Assembly (NCBI GenBank): GCA_963585895.1
Contig: OY757913.1
Coordinates: 100,399,257-100,463,256, forward strand
Source: Sepioteuthis lessoniana
Taxonomy: Eukaryota > Mollusca > Cephalopoda > Myopsida > Loliginidae
DNA: 64,000 nucleotides
Direction: 5' to 3'
The stretch's first letter is position 1; each line of letters opens with the position of its first letter. The notes under the pieces are model-generated. The model did not search any database, had not been told where the DNA came from, and saw nothing but the letters and a program-made list of their open reading frames with translations. Below are positions 1 through 11,874 of the stretch, in pieces. Made by a program: the position numbers and the translations under genes.

Positions 1-246
1 AACTGTTTTTTGACAATGAAACGGTACTTACACAAAACTGAATTGTTTACTATAGAACTGTTTTGACATTTAACTGAAGAATTGCTTGACTAAACTGAAT
101 AGCTTAAAGTAGAAATGTTTTTCACATTTAAACTGCGTACTTATGCTAAACTGAATTGTTTGAAATAGAACTATTTTCATAAAAATGGATTTGGCGTTAA
201 ATAACCTACAAAGTTTGATATGCCATAAAAACCAAACAACTAAACC
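1..246 (+). mobile_element. SINE-C, 3' body only
   Basis: The repeated phrase 'aaactgaattgtttgaaatagaactgtt' type units, followed by a plus-strand 'ggcgttaaataacct...tgatatgcc' hairpin and an A/C-rich tail (accaaac), match the end of the full SINE-C copy at 52581-53146. The 5' head lies outside the window. Confidence 0.75.
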
Positions 247-1388
247 AAATCAGAGCTGAAGTTATTGTTGAATATGAAGGTGACAGAGTTATTGATCATA
301 GTTGAAGAATTTGAAGTAATTCCCAAAGGCCTGGAAAAGGGATTGGGTGAACAAGAAATACAAGGAAAATTTGAGACTGTATTGACCACTGTACTGTTTT
401 AATACTTAGACAAGTTTTAGTGAGCTGAAGAGACTTGCCATCACTCAGATGTCAGTGAAAACAACTAGTTATTACTGAGATGAAAAACTTGCAAACGGTA
501 AAATAATAAGAAGAATATCAATATCTTTGAAAGTAAAATGATGAATTTGATTACCTCTGAGACTGAACGGATAATACTTGTTAAAGATTATAGTAATATA
601 GTTGTATCTTTTCTGTTTTGCCTTGAGTATAGTTTCTTGTTTATTTATTTTTTGTGACAGCAACAAGATTACCATCGAGTAATTTGAGAATGTAAAATGC
701 AAATTTTTCAATCTATTTTTGATGGGAGGTGGAGGCGAAGGAGGAAGTGGAAGCCAATTCTCTGTGTGAAGAATATTGTCTGCCACGTTGCCGTGTTTTT
801 GGAATCAAAATGGAAATCATATTAGTATTCTTGGTCGCCCTCCATTATCATGCTATTGTCTGAACTTGAGGTTTCAAGGAAGAAAACATTCGGCAACAAC
901 AAAGAATAGAAAAAATACGCACAAAAAATGATTTTAAAAATTGTGAAAAGGGGGTTTGGAAAAAAAAGTAAATTCAATTAATATTTGGCTCATCATCCTT
1001 ATGTAAGTGCAGAATAGTCTTCATTCTTATAATTACTACCAGGTATGGGCACATATTTGTCCTCTTGAAGATAACTGAAATAAATAAGTCAATTAATCAA
1101 AAAGAGGAAAGAAAATTATGTTCATAAATTTCATTTAGTATATTTCTTGTTTATTTTTTTTCTGTGCATAAAAGATTTTGATGAACATTTCCTAATAACA
1201 AAGCTTCTTTGTAACTTTCGAATGCAGAGAAAATGTGGTTAGTGAATGGGTTTTTCAAATTGATTTTAGGCCAAACTAGTGTTGCACTGTGTACAACTTA
1301 ACATTACTTGATAAAGTGATTGTCTGGTGATGCAAAGCAACAGCCTAGTCTGTTAACCACTATACAAATCAAGGTACTCAAGATATGT
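247..1388. other. No recognisable feature, AT-rich
   Basis: I see no long open frame, RNA or repeat match. The 104-codon minus frame at 472-786 is low in complexity and has no recognisable motif. Confidence 0.5.
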
Positions 1389-2115
1389 CTAAACCATTAT
1401 ACCAACTGAGATGTCTAAGATGTATGTCTTATCCATGGTACCAACTACGATGTCTAAGATGTGTGTCTTAACCATTATACCAACTAAGATGTTTAAGATG
1501 TGAGTCTTAACCATTATACCAACTGAGATGTCTAAGATGTGAGTCTTAACCAGTATACCAGTTGAGATGTCTAAGATGTGTGTCTTAACCATTATACCAA
1601 CTGAGATGTCTAAGATGGGTGTCTTAACCATTATACCAACTGAGATGTCTAAGATGGGTGTCTTAACCATTATACCGACTGAGATGTCTAAGATGTGTGT
1701 TTTAACCATTATACCAACCGAGATGTCTAAGATGTATGTCTTACCCATGGTACCAACTGAGATGTCTAAGATGTGAGTCTTAACTATTATACCAACTGAG
1801 ATGTCTAAGATGTGAGTCTTAACAATTATACCAACCGAGATGTCTAAGATGTATGTCTTACCTATGGTACCAACTGAGATGTCTAAGATGTGAGTCTTCA
1901 CCAGTATACCAACTGAGATGTCTAAGATGTGAGTCTCAACCATTATACCAACTGAGATGTCTAAGATGTGAGTCTCAACCATTATACCAACTGAGATGTC
2001 TAAGATGTGAGTCTCAACCATTATACCAACTGAGATGTCTAAGATGTGAGTCTCAACCATTATACCAACTGAGATGTCTAAAATGTGAGTCTTAACCATT
2101 ATACTAATTGAGATT
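1389..2115. repeat. 39-bp minisatellite, ~18-19 units
   Basis: A 39-bp unit with core 'gagatgtctaagatgtgag' and 'cttaaccattataccaact' runs almost without indels. Units differ by point changes such as tgtgagtct, tgggtgtct and tgtatgtct. Because 39 is a multiple of three, a 13-residue unit (VKTHILDISVGIM type) stays open on the minus strand for 253 codons, and shorter open frames run on plus. I take these frames as a by-product of the repeat, not as a gene. Confidence 0.95.
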
Positions 2116-2522
2116 CTCAAGTGTTGTATCATGGTAAGGAAGTGATGCACAGTGAAATAGAGTTAATTATTTATTTACTCCAGTGGTACACTCCGACTAG
2201 TATTATACATCTTGTGCTGTTGGTGTTACGTCCAAAGTTGGTCTTACTACTGATGGATGTCCTTCAGAGCTGTTTCTCTGCTTCTTTTTCTGCTTCAGAG
2301 ACACAGCGTCTTTTATACTTCTGTGATATCGGAAGTTACGTGGTACAGGCAACTATACAACACCAAGATATGAGTCTTGTATATATTTATGTTTAGTATT
2401 GGACAAAACATAAGAACGGCAGCCAGAGAAGATGAAGCCCATTATTCTAGCAAGTAGTCTTAAAGATAATGTTTATTTTATCTGATCTAGAGCAAGTAAC
2501 CAAATGATAAACTTGTACGGCA
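2116..2522. other. Unassigned sequence between minisatellite and LINE stub
   Basis: A 91-codon plus frame (2121-2396) begins inside the last minisatellite unit and has no recognisable motif. Nothing else is supported here. Confidence 0.4.
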
Positions 2523-2523
2523 T

Positions 2524-2555
<32 letters not shown>

Positions 2556-3058
2556 GTCGCGCTGGTAGCACAGATATCCCTGACCCTCTCTCGCCACTTT
2601 TCACTATCGTTCATCGCCTCAGGCAGGTCTTCTGGACAACATCCCGTATCCTCACATAGTTGCTGAATGTATGTTCGTGCTGGTCGTCCCGCTTTTGGAC
2701 GGCCATGTGTGAGGGTCCATAGGAGTACATCACTTATGAGTTCGTCCCTGCTTCTCCAGCAGTGTCCTTCATGTCTGGTTCGTCTAACTTGAATAGTTTT
2801 CGTGATAGAAGGAAGGTGGCCGTACAGTTGGTGTCTTGTGGGGTGTTGCCGCCAGGACTTGTTCAAGATTGCTCGCAGCATTCTTGTGTAATTGCCGTCT
2901 AGCTTCTTCTCCAGCCGTTTTGTTAGAGTCCATGTAGTGCATCTATATAGCAGTATTGATGCGACCGCTGCCTGGAAGAAACTGCGTTTCATTTTATCAG
3001 TTAGGTCTGATTTCCATATAATCGATAGCCTATTTATAGCTGTCCATGCTTTAGTGAG
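2523..3058 (-). pseudogene. RTE LINE, 3'-terminal fragment (RT C-terminal region)
   Basis: Read on minus, the open frame 3070-2552 gives the region downstream of the RT catalytic domain. It includes LTKAWTAINRLS, DKMKRSFFQAAVASILLY, TWTLTKRLEKKLDGNYTRM and GRPARTYIQQLCEDTGCC. It is collinear with the C-terminal ~170 residues of the copy at 5664-8363. The element ends in a (CAT)n tail on plus, which is (ATG)n on minus. The 5' end is lost at about 3058, the usual result of incomplete target-primed reverse transcription. No catalytic residues remain, so it cannot work alone. Confidence 0.92.
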
Positions 3059-3163
3059 GATCAAACTCACCCCATTAGCAGTAGTCTGTCAGAGACCTTT
3101 TCCAAACATTCATCTAAGGAAGGTATAGGTATAAGATGTTTAATAAAATGAACTAAGTCTGAA

Positions 3164-3405
3164 AATAGGGAGTTCCAGTGGTGTTGTGGCTAATGGGATG
3201 GAGTGTGACATTGTAGTAAGCAAGTTCAATCTCCAGTCACACTATTATGTTCCCTTTCTGACTAATAATCTTGGAAAAGGTATGAACTCCATTATTCCTT
3301 CAGCTTTAGGTTAAATAGTACCACTACTCTTCTTCAACAAGGATAACTTTGGCATTAAACAACCCATGAAGGTTGATATTCCATTAACCAAAGAAACCAA
3401 ACCAC
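3164..3405 (+). mobile_element. SINE-A copy with 12-bp TSD
   Basis: A degraded tRNA-like head (gtggtgttgtggctaatggg) leads to the shared 3' hairpin 'ggcattaaacaaccc...aaggttgatattcc' and an 'aaccaaaccac' tail. The target duplication actaagtctgaa lies at 3152-3163 and 3406-3417. Confidence 0.9.
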
Positions 3406-3465
3406 ACTAAGTCTGAATGAATAAAAATATTGGAGGATCAAAGAGAAAATCAAATTGATTACATG

Positions 3466-4099
3466 TGTTATATTTTGACCCTCGCCTCGGCCCCAAAATG
3501 CTATTCCAAGGTGATACACCGGAAGGAAGTGACACATTCCAATGGCCAGTAATCGAAAGAGATCGCGTGGGCGGATTAAGGCTTATGATATGGGACAAGG
3601 TGAAGGTCCCATTGTGCCACTACAGGGATGCACCGGAAGAGAGTAACCTCTTAACTGCATGACAGTTATTTCCGCTTGATGACGATTAAACGTTCGATTT
3701 CAAAGATCCAGTGGGCGATCGTGTGGGCGTTGAATTATTATATAATTGAGTTGAGTTGGGTCCCAAAGCAGTTGCGAGTAGAATTCCAGACAGCGAGAGA
3801 CCAGATGTGGTAGGGAAAGCCACACCCGACCGAGGAGGTCCTCGGAAAGCCCCGATGGAGTAGACCCCAACATCAGGAGAACAAGAAAGACACAACGTGA
3901 CGGTCATAACAGTGGGGTCAAAATATGAAGTTTATGTTCGGTCTCCAGCACCCTCTCACATGCAAACCTTGAACAACCCTTTCGAACTCTTGCAATAAAG
4001 TGAGAGGTAAATATATTTGAAAAGAAGTCTTCTTGCGTCTTTGTCCTTGCGTCTGTTTAATTATTGTGTCGTTGTGATGCTGTAGATGAATATATAACA
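3466..4099 (+). mobile_element. Solo LTR, family LTR-1 (634 bp, TSD CATG)
   Basis: It begins TGTTAT and ends ATAACA, and is flanked by the 4-bp duplication CATG (3462-3465, 4100-4103). An ATTATATAATTG TATA-like stretch near 3740 and an AATAAA at 3994-3999 fit LTR promoter and polyadenylation signals. No internal region or second LTR is adjacent, so it is a recombinant solo LTR. Related copies lie at 26803-27458 and 32597-33169. Confidence 0.9.
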
Positions 4100-4375
4100 C
4101 ATGTAAGAAAGCCTTTCTGAGCATTGATCTAAGGAAGGTATACTTTGTAGATATTTAATAACATGAAATAAATCTGAAAAAGAAAAAAAATATGGTGATG
4201 CTCAAAGCAAAAATCAAACTTATTACATGAGCAATAGTCTGAGAGACAGCCTTTCTAAATATTGATTTAAAGAATGAGTATTTTGTAGATATTTAATAAT
4301 ATCGACTAATTCTGAAAGTAAAAATATAGTGAGTCTAAAAGAGGAGATAAAACCTGTTTAATGTTCTTAATACAT

Positions 4376-5370
4376 CAGTTTTGTAGATACTCACTGAATT
4401 TAGTTTTGTCAGACTCAGATTACTATTGAGGTGCTAAGCGAGAACTCTGTCTTGAAAGTAACAATAGTGGGTATGACTCAGTAGCTTCCAAGCCATCATT
4501 CTATGTCTGGTATCCGAGGGTCAGTGGACATTTACGGAATTTATCAAAAAATATTGAGTGGAACAGGTTCAAATGGCTTGTTAAATCTCAATGGTTATTT
4601 CAGTGATATCATCTCCAATGAAAATACTTCTAATGAAACAAGTGGTAGAATTACACTATACATTTTCTTTTTCAACAATATCAATTTTTTTTTATTTCAT
4701 AACAGCCATACATAAACAATAAAACAGCCATACATAATACAATGAAGTCAAATTATTGAGGAAAGTATGAAATACTTTTCCTGATTAGTTAAGTTTCACA
4801 GTTTTGCAACAGACACAGGCTGTCATAATCAAACACAGAATCTGTCTCATCTGGTAAACCTGCTATGTTGGCCCAAATGTCTTTACAGTCTGAACAAGCC
4901 AGGAAACAGAGCAAATTATAGTTTCAATTCACCTGAAGATCTGGTTACAATACTATGATTATGATTTTGCAATCAGATCTACAGCTGAATTGGTGGTGTA
5001 ATGATTAGCAAGCTAGACTAGCAAACCTTCATAAGTGAGTTCAATTCTCATTGGTTGCCCTATGCATATGGCCTTGTGCCACATGCAAGCAAAAAGCTTT
5101 GTAAATTACTACTGCTGAATTGTGAATAACTTTCTGAAATTTCTGGGAAGCAGGTTCACTAGAGGTCTAATTTCAGGTATTGATATTAGAAAAATAACAA
5201 AATATACAACCCCTGTCAAAAATTATGGATTTAGCACATGCTTAACTTAGTTATCTATTTAGCAGTAAATAAACTCATAACACGCACAAAAAAAAATTTC
5301 CTATTTAATAGCTGGATATTATAGCTTAAATAAACTAGATTAGATTATTTGAATTAATACTATTGGTATT
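4376..5370. other. Mostly unassigned; one degraded tRNA-like SINE head near 4992-5070
   Basis: The stretch at 4992-5070 has an A-box-like 'tggtgtaatga' and a B-box-like 'gagttcaattctc', suggesting a decayed tRNA-headed SINE. The rest is AT-rich with no coding signal. Confidence 0.4.
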
Positions 5371-5661
5371 CATATTTACCAACCCCTCCGCTCGGGTAGG
5401 ATATGACACAAGGTCAATTTTTAGTGGAGTTTAACAGGTTTGAATTCAGAGTTTTCCTTCTCCTAGACTAGTTGCCTCACCAAGGCTAAAGAACCCAATC
5501 TGTCCTACTATTTACCCATAGCTGGAGGGACAATAATTGGATTCATACCTTTCCTAAGGGTATTAGTGCTATGTGAAATGCAATCAGTCTCATCTCGGAT
5601 TTGAACTTGTGTCGCTGTGTCCATTTCCTATGACGTTAACCATTACACCACGGGCACCTCC
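5371..5661 (-). mobile_element. SINE-B, full length
   Basis: On minus it reads a tRNA-like head 'cgtggtgtaatggttaacgt' with B box 'gttcaaatccgag'. The body contains 'cctttcccaagggtatt' (plus form 'aagggtattagtgctatgtg') and ends 'ccgagcggaggggttggtaa'. It is collinear with the copies at 16676, 27708, 44969, 50573 and 54559. Confidence 0.92.
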
Positions 5662-5663
5662 AA

Positions 5664-8363
5664 TATTATTGGCCGCAGTGGGAGGGGTAGGATTGCTTAT
5701 AGGACCTAGAGCACTAAAAACGCTTAATAGCATAGAGAAAATACAACCTAGAATGATGGTAGCTACATTTAACGGAAACCCCTGAGCAACAATCGTCTCA
5801 TGCTACAGCCCCACCAATGTTAGTGAAGAAAATGAAATAGTCACCTTCTACGATGAGTTATCCTCATTAGTGCGTAGCATCCCGAAACACAACATGTTAG
5901 TCATTGGCGGAGACATGAATGCACAAATCGGGAAAAACGGAAACAACAAAAACAGCCTCCACAACACGTCAAATAGAAATGGGCAACATCTAACAGATTT
6001 CATGATAGAAAATAGATTAGCATGCCTCAATACAAACTACCAAAAAAGAGAGGGCAAACTATGGACATACACGTACGCAAACAATACTAAAGCTCAGATA
6101 GACTACGTCCTTATAAACAAGAAATGGAAGAATAGTGCATTGAATTGCGAGGCATACTCCTCTTTTGAGGGTGTGTCCACCGATCACCGAATAGTCACGG
6201 CGAAAATACGGTTAAGCCTACGAAAAAACGACAAACGAACAGCGACCACCAAACACTATGACTGGGCCCTATTAAACAACAAAGATGTAAGAGATAAATA
6301 CGTATTAGAATTAAGAAACAGATTCGAAACACTACAAGAAAAGACGGAAAAAAGTACACCAAACGACGAATACGAAAATTTCGTCAATGCACACCTCGAG
6401 GCAGCAGCAAAATACATTCCAACAAAAATTAAAACTAAATATAGAGTCCCATGGGAAACTTTAGCGGTGAGAGAAAAACGTGCACTAGTGAAAACAGCCT
6501 CCAAAAACTATCGAAAAAACCCAACAAACACAAATGCCTTAAAACTAAAAACGGCACAATATCAATTAACAGGCATATATATAAAGGAACAGACAGAATA
6601 CATTCAAAATCAGATAGATAAGATTAGAGACTCGGTGGAAGATAGACAATCTAGAATTGCCTGGCAAACAATAAACGAAGTGAGCAGAAGAAAGAACACG
6701 GCCAAAGCAAAACTTAAAGCAGCAAACCAACAAGAAAGAATAAAACTGTGGAAACAGCACTTCGAAAACTTACTTGGAAACCCACCAAAAATAACGCCTG
6801 AACCAATCACCAGAATAATTAGCAAACAATTAGACATTAAACTTGGACCGTTCACACAAGAAGAACTCGACTCGGTTCTCAGAAAAATTAAAAATAGAAA
6901 AGCTGCAGGACTGGACGAAATTCCCCCGGAAGTATGGAAGACCAGACAATTCGACGACATACTGCTCCGACACTGCAACGCAGTATACAATCAAAATCCG
7001 ATAGATAGATGGACGAAGGGATGCATACTCCCCTTCCCTAAAAAGGGGGACCTCGGATTAGCCAAAAACTACCGAGGCATAACACTTACATCCATAGCTG
7101 CCAAAATATACAATGCCCTACTACGAAACAGAATAGAACCCAAAATCGACAACATACTTAGAAAAAACCAAAATGGCTTCCGAAGAAATAGATCTACGAC
7201 CTCACAAATATTAACCATCCGCAGAATCCTTGAAGGTGTACGGGCAAAGAACCTACAAGCGACATTAATATTTGTCGACTTTACGAAGGCTTTCGACTCC
7301 ATTCACAGAGGAAAGATGGAACAAATCCTACTAGCGTACGGCATACCTAAAGAAACCGTAGCGGCAATAACGATTCTCTATAGAAACACTAAAGTAAAAG
7401 TACGATCACCAGATGGAGACACAGAATACTTCGACATAGTAGCAGGAGTACTACAAGGAGACACGCTGGCTCCGTATCTCTTTATCATTTGTCTAGACTA
7501 CGTACTTAGAACATCGATTGACAAAATCAAAGAGAATGGCTTCGAACTGACGAAGAAAAGAAGCAGAAGATACCCCGCAACAACAATTACCGACGCCGAC
7601 TACGCCGATGACATAGCGATACTGGCAAATACACCTGACCAAGCCGAAACACTTCTGCATAGTTTGGAACGAACAGCAGCAAGCATAGGCCTCCATGTTA
7701 ATGCACATAAAACGGAATATATGTGCTATAACCAAACGGGGGACATCTCCACTCTAGAAGGAACCCCTCTTAAACTAGTAGACAAATTCACGTACCTAGG
7801 AAGCAGCGTCGAATCAACCGAAAAGGACATCGAAACGAGGTTAACGAAAGCATGGACAGCTATCAATAGGCTATCGACTATATGGAAATCAGACCTAACC
7901 GATAAAATGAAACGCAGTTTCTTCCAGGCAGCGGTCACATCGATACTGCTATATGGATGCACTACATGGACGCTAACAAAACGGCTGGAGAAGAAACTAG
8001 ATGGCAATTACACAAGAATGCTGCGTGCAATCCTCAACAAGTCCTGGCGGCAACACCCAACAAGACACCAACTGTACGGCCACCTGCCCCCTATCACGAA
8101 AACTATTCAAGTTAGACGAACCAGACATGCAGGACATTGCTGGAGAAGCAGAGATGAACTCATAAGAGATGTACTCTTATGGATCCCCACACACGGCCGC
8201 GCAAAAGCAGGACGACCAGCACGAACGTACATTCAGCAGCTATGTGAGGATACAGGTTGTTGTCCTGAAGACCTACCTAGGGCGATGAACGATAGGGAGG
8301 AGTGGCGAAAGAGGGTCAGGGATATCCGTGCTGCCAGCACGATATGATGATGATGATGATGAT
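5664..8363 (+). mobile_element. RTE-clade LINE, near-intact, 5'-truncated
   Basis: This is the best copy of the family in the window. It encodes an apurinic-type endonuclease followed by reverse transcriptase in one frame, and ends directly in a (TGA)n tail at 8345-8363. It starts within the endonuclease (AAVGGVGLLIGPRALKTL) straight after SINE-B, so roughly the first 80 residues are missing compared with the copy at 11983-15172. One in-frame TGA at 5783-5785 separates 5664-5782 from the long open frame; the frame before and after it is the same. A single cut-and-copy LINE protein of this type works by target-primed reverse transcription at the chromosomal nick. The low number of lesions suggests a recent insertion. 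Confidence 0.93.
5870..8347 (+). CDS. Endonuclease/reverse transcriptase of the RTE LINE (825 codons)
   Basis: Endonuclease motifs visible are GGDMNAQIG (residues 13-21) and the SxDHR-type motif STDHRI (103-108). The N-terminal catalytic portion lies upstream, before the TGA at 5783. Reverse transcriptase follows, with KKGDLGLAKNYRGITLTS, FVDFTKAFD (468-476) and the catalytic YADD (578-581). A C-terminal region contains TLTKRLEKKLDGNYTRM, TRHAGHCWRSRDEL and GRPARTYIQQLC. The Met at 5870 is simply the first ATG after the stop, not the native start; coding similarity extends back to 5664. The stop codon (8345-8347) is the first unit of the TGA tail, so the element has no separate 3' UTR. Proteins of this family are widely mis-named craniofacial development protein 2-like. 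With the EN N-terminus lost, this copy is probably not autonomous. Confidence 0.9.
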   Translation: MRSIPKHNMLVIGGDMNAQIGKNGNNKNSLHNTSNRNGQHLTDFMIENRLACLNTNYQKREGKLWTYTYANNTKAQIDYVLINKKWKNSALNCEAYSSFEGVSTDHRIVTAKIRLSLRKNDKRTATTKHYDWALLNNKDVRDKYVLELRNRFETLQEKTEKSTPNDEYENFVNAHLEAAAKYIPTKIKTKYRVPWETLAVREKRALVKTASKNYRKNPTNTNALKLKTAQYQLTGIYIKEQTEYIQNQIDKIRDSVEDRQSRIAWQTINEVSRRKNTAKAKLKAANQQERIKLWKQHFENLLGNPPKITPEPITRIISKQLDIKLGPFTQEELDSVLRKIKNRKAAGLDEIPPEVWKTRQFDDILLRHCNAVYNQNPIDRWTKGCILPFPKKGDLGLAKNYRGITLTSIAAKIYNALLRNRIEPKIDNILRKNQNGFRRNRSTTSQILTIRRILEGVRAKNLQATLIFVDFTKAFDSIHRGKMEQILLAYGIPKETVAAITILYRNTKVKVRSPDGDTEYFDIVAGVLQGDTLAPYLFIICLDYVLRTSIDKIKENGFELTKKRSRRYPATTITDADYADDIAILANTPDQAETLLHSLERTAASIGLHVNAHKTEYMCYNQTGDISTLEGTPLKLVDKFTYLGSSVESTEKDIETRLTKAWTAINRLSTIWKSDLTDKMKRSFFQAAVTSILLYGCTTWTLTKRLEKKLDGNYTRMLRAILNKSWRQHPTRHQLYGHLPPITKTIQVRRTRHAGHCWRSRDELIRDVLLWIPTHGRAKAGRPARTYIQQLCEDTGCCPEDLPRAMNDREEWRKRVRDIRAASTI

Positions 8364-8812
8364 ACTCATATGCAGATGCATGCAGAATCATAACGACGAC
8401 ACAATAAAGACGAGCGACACAGTTCTTGAGAAAAATATACCTCTCACTTCATTGAAAGGGTTGTGTGTGAGAGGGAGTTGGAGACTGAACAGAACAGCAA
8501 CATATTGACCCCCACTCTATTGTCCATAACCGCGTTTCTTTCCCATTCTCCTGGGCTGCTCAGCCGGGGCCTGAGGGCCCAGCCTCTCTGGGACATGTTC
8601 CTCAATCCAGCATTTTCTCTCCAACTTATCTGATCTGCAACTGCTCAATCGGGGGCCTGAGGGCCCACTCTGCTGGCTGCTGGCTTTCTCTACTGCATCT
8701 TGTCTCCAACTGATAGAATTTCCTGTGCACTGAGTTATATAATAGTTCAATGCCCACCTTATTCTTGTGGGCGTCACAAATTGCACTCATTCAACCCGTC
8801 CATGGTCAAGGT
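8364..8812 (-). mobile_element. LTR-like segment, distant relative of LTR-1
   Basis: On plus it reads 'acacaataaagacg', 'tacctctcacttcattgaaagggttgtg', 'gagagggagttggagactgaac' and 'tattgacccccactctattg'. These align with the same order in the minus-strand LTR-1 copy at 32597-33169. The ends and TSD are not clear. A 'gggcctgagggccca' palindrome-like phrase occurs twice (about 8568 and 8656). Confidence 0.5.
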
Positions 8813-9132
8813 TATATTCTGATGTTCCTCAACCGGACGCACCTGTTATTTACACAGATGCTTATCCTATTTTGACAGCTTGGCTGGGTTGGAAATCAAT
8901 AAGCAACATTATAGTGGGCAAATTATTTGTATTAAGAATAGTAACTTGAAGCTATTATTGTTTAAGAATGATTATCATTAGTTACTTCGAAGCATATAAT
9001 TGCTTGCACCCTCCAAAAAATTAAATTACCTAACACGTGTTGACATGCTAGAAAACTAACCAACCGAACATGTCAGTCTTTGGTAAGTAAATAAGTCTAG
9101 TTAATTATAAATAAATTTTCTTGAAATTTGGA
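8813..9132. other. No recognisable feature
   Basis: AT-rich spacer between an LTR-like segment and SINE-C. Confidence 0.4.
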
Positions 9133-9690
9133 AAGCTCAGTCGGTTGGGGATGTAGAATATACCGACTGCATCTCTGCAGAGGGGTAAAACCTCCTCCAA
9201 CAAGTGTCTTGGACCCTAAACAATCTGATGGTGAAGTTCCAGTAATGCTGGAACTTTGGGGAATATGGAGTACCCCTTCATTGCCATTGCTCCCAGGTCC
9301 ACTTTGACCCAGAGTGGTAGCATTTGATAGGGTCCCTATCTATGGGTCAAATAGAACTCTTTGACATTTAAACTGAGTGCAAACAAATGACTTATGCTAA
9401 ATTGAATTGTTTGAAAATAGAACTGTTTGATCATCTGTGTGTAAACAAATAAGTGATGTTTAATTGAATTGTTAGTGATACATAGCAATACTAGAAACCA
9501 TTTAACTTTGTTGACTTATGCTAAACTGAATTGTTAGAAATTGAACTGTTTGATCATTTAACTGTGAGTATCTACAAAATGTGTTTACTTATCATATGTT
9601 TTATATATATGTAAAAAACAGGATTTGGCATTGAATAGCCAAACACATTTTGATTTGCTGTGAAACCAAACCAAATCAAACCAATAAAAT
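9133..9690 (+). mobile_element. SINE-C, near full length
   Basis: Head 'gctcagtcggttgggg', 'gactgcatctctgcagaggg', 'ccagtaatgctggaacttt' and 'gggtccctatctatgggtca' precede the 'ctaaactgaattgtt' body and the 3' hairpin region (ggatttggcattgaatagcc...) with an accaaacc tail. Confidence 0.88.
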
Positions 9691-10603
9691 TTGGATAACA
9701 ATTTTTTTTTGCAGAATACCATGTGTAGAGTCTACTCGAAGAAAAATGGTTGACATGCAGATCTTAAAAAACCATTGGTAATATTTTGAAATCAGTCATG
9801 ATCAAGTATTTGATTATTGTGGCTTAAGCTAAGATTAGCCTTTGCGCAGGTTCTAATAAATCTAACATTCGTGTGTATATCTAATCATGAATCCTCTCTG
9901 TGTTTTTCATAAGTCAAATGTAAAAAAATAAATCATTTTTAAAGTCATATTGTTTGAATTGTGTATGACTTTGATCCAGTTAAAATAATTTACATTCATT
10001 CTCTTAAAATAGCTAAAAAAAAAAAAAAAAAAATAAATAAAAAAAACGTCAATAAAAAAAAAAACTCCTAGAAAACATGGAGTAAATTAAACATTAGGAT
10101 TAAATTGGACAATATGAATTGCAATTTATAAGAATCTGTCCCTTGCACAAATGGATGCTGATTTTTCCTTTTGAATTAGTTTTAATTTATTTATTTGAGT
10201 TATTACAATAAATTGACAAAGAAATTGAAATCTTGGACAAATTCTGTGGCAGAAAGCATAATTTGCCACTTGCGTGATGAACCATTCCATTTGAACAGAC
10301 AATCTCATTATTCCTTTGTTTTTATTTTTTTTGTTGCTTTGGTGATTCAATCATAATGATTTTTTTTTTATAGTTACATTAAGGAATAGGAATTATTGTC
10401 AGGCCACTCCTCGAAATGTTGGATATTCTTATTATTTCCTGTTAATCTTGGAATGTAAAGACAATAAAACAAAATTATTGGCTTTATCTGATGAAGAAGA
10501 GTGGTTGGGAAATCATGAGATATTAAAAACAAGTAGTAAAGAGAATATTTATCTAAATATGATAAGAAATATAATGTGCTTATGGCTGATTATTATCATG
10601 GTT
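9691..10603. other. No gene seen; poly-A run at 10013-10035
   Basis: AT-rich with an A-rich tract (10013-10065). I see no coding or RNA signal. Confidence 0.4.
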
Positions 10604-11152
<549 letters not shown>

Positions 11153-11153
11153 A

Positions 11154-11197
<44 letters not shown>

Positions 11198-11388
11198 GCA
11201 TGTGTATGCATATGTATATATATATATGTGTGTATATATATATATATATATGTTTATATATATATGCATGTGTATGTATATGTTTATGTATATGTGTATA
11301 TATATATGTATATATGCATGTGTCTGTATATGTGTATATATATGTGTATATATGCATGTGTATATATATATATATATATGCATGTGTA

Positions 11389-11419
<31 letters not shown>

Positions 11420-11728
11420 GCATGTATATGCATATGTGTGTATATATATATATATGCATGTATATATATATATATATATGCATGTGTATGTATATAGGTA
11501 TATATATATATATGTATGTATATGGGTATATATATATATATATGTATGTATATGTGTATATATATATATGCATGTGTATATGTGTATATATATATATGCA
11601 TGTGTATGTGTATATATATATATATGTATGTGTATGTATGTATATATATATATGCATGTCTATGTATATGTGTATATATATATATATGCATGTGTATGTA
11701 TATGTGTATATATATATATGCATGTGTA

Positions 11729-11762
<34 letters not shown>

Positions 11763-11842
11763 CACATGTATATATATGTATACATGTGTATATATATATA
11801 TACATATGCTTGTGTATATATATATATACATATTTTTCAGTG

Positions 11843-11874
<32 letters not shown>

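Larger units (their letters stand above)
3058..4375 (+). repeat. ~130-bp tandem array, about four units, split by two insertions
   Basis: Units share 'gtctgagagacagcctttc', 'gatctaaggaaggtata', 'gatatttaataatatgaac' and 'aagtctgaaaataaaaatat'. Pieces lie at about 3058-3163, 3406-3465, 4100-4224 and 4225-4375. SINE-A (3164-3405) and a solo LTR (3466-4099) interrupt the array. Confidence 0.7.

Noticed and set aside
4992-5070. A functional tRNA gene
   Set aside because: A and B boxes are imperfect and the arms do not pair. More likely a decayed SINE head.
8302-8508. Frames starting with runs of Met next to LINE tails (also 29442)
   Set aside because: These are readings of the ATG/TGA microsatellite tails.
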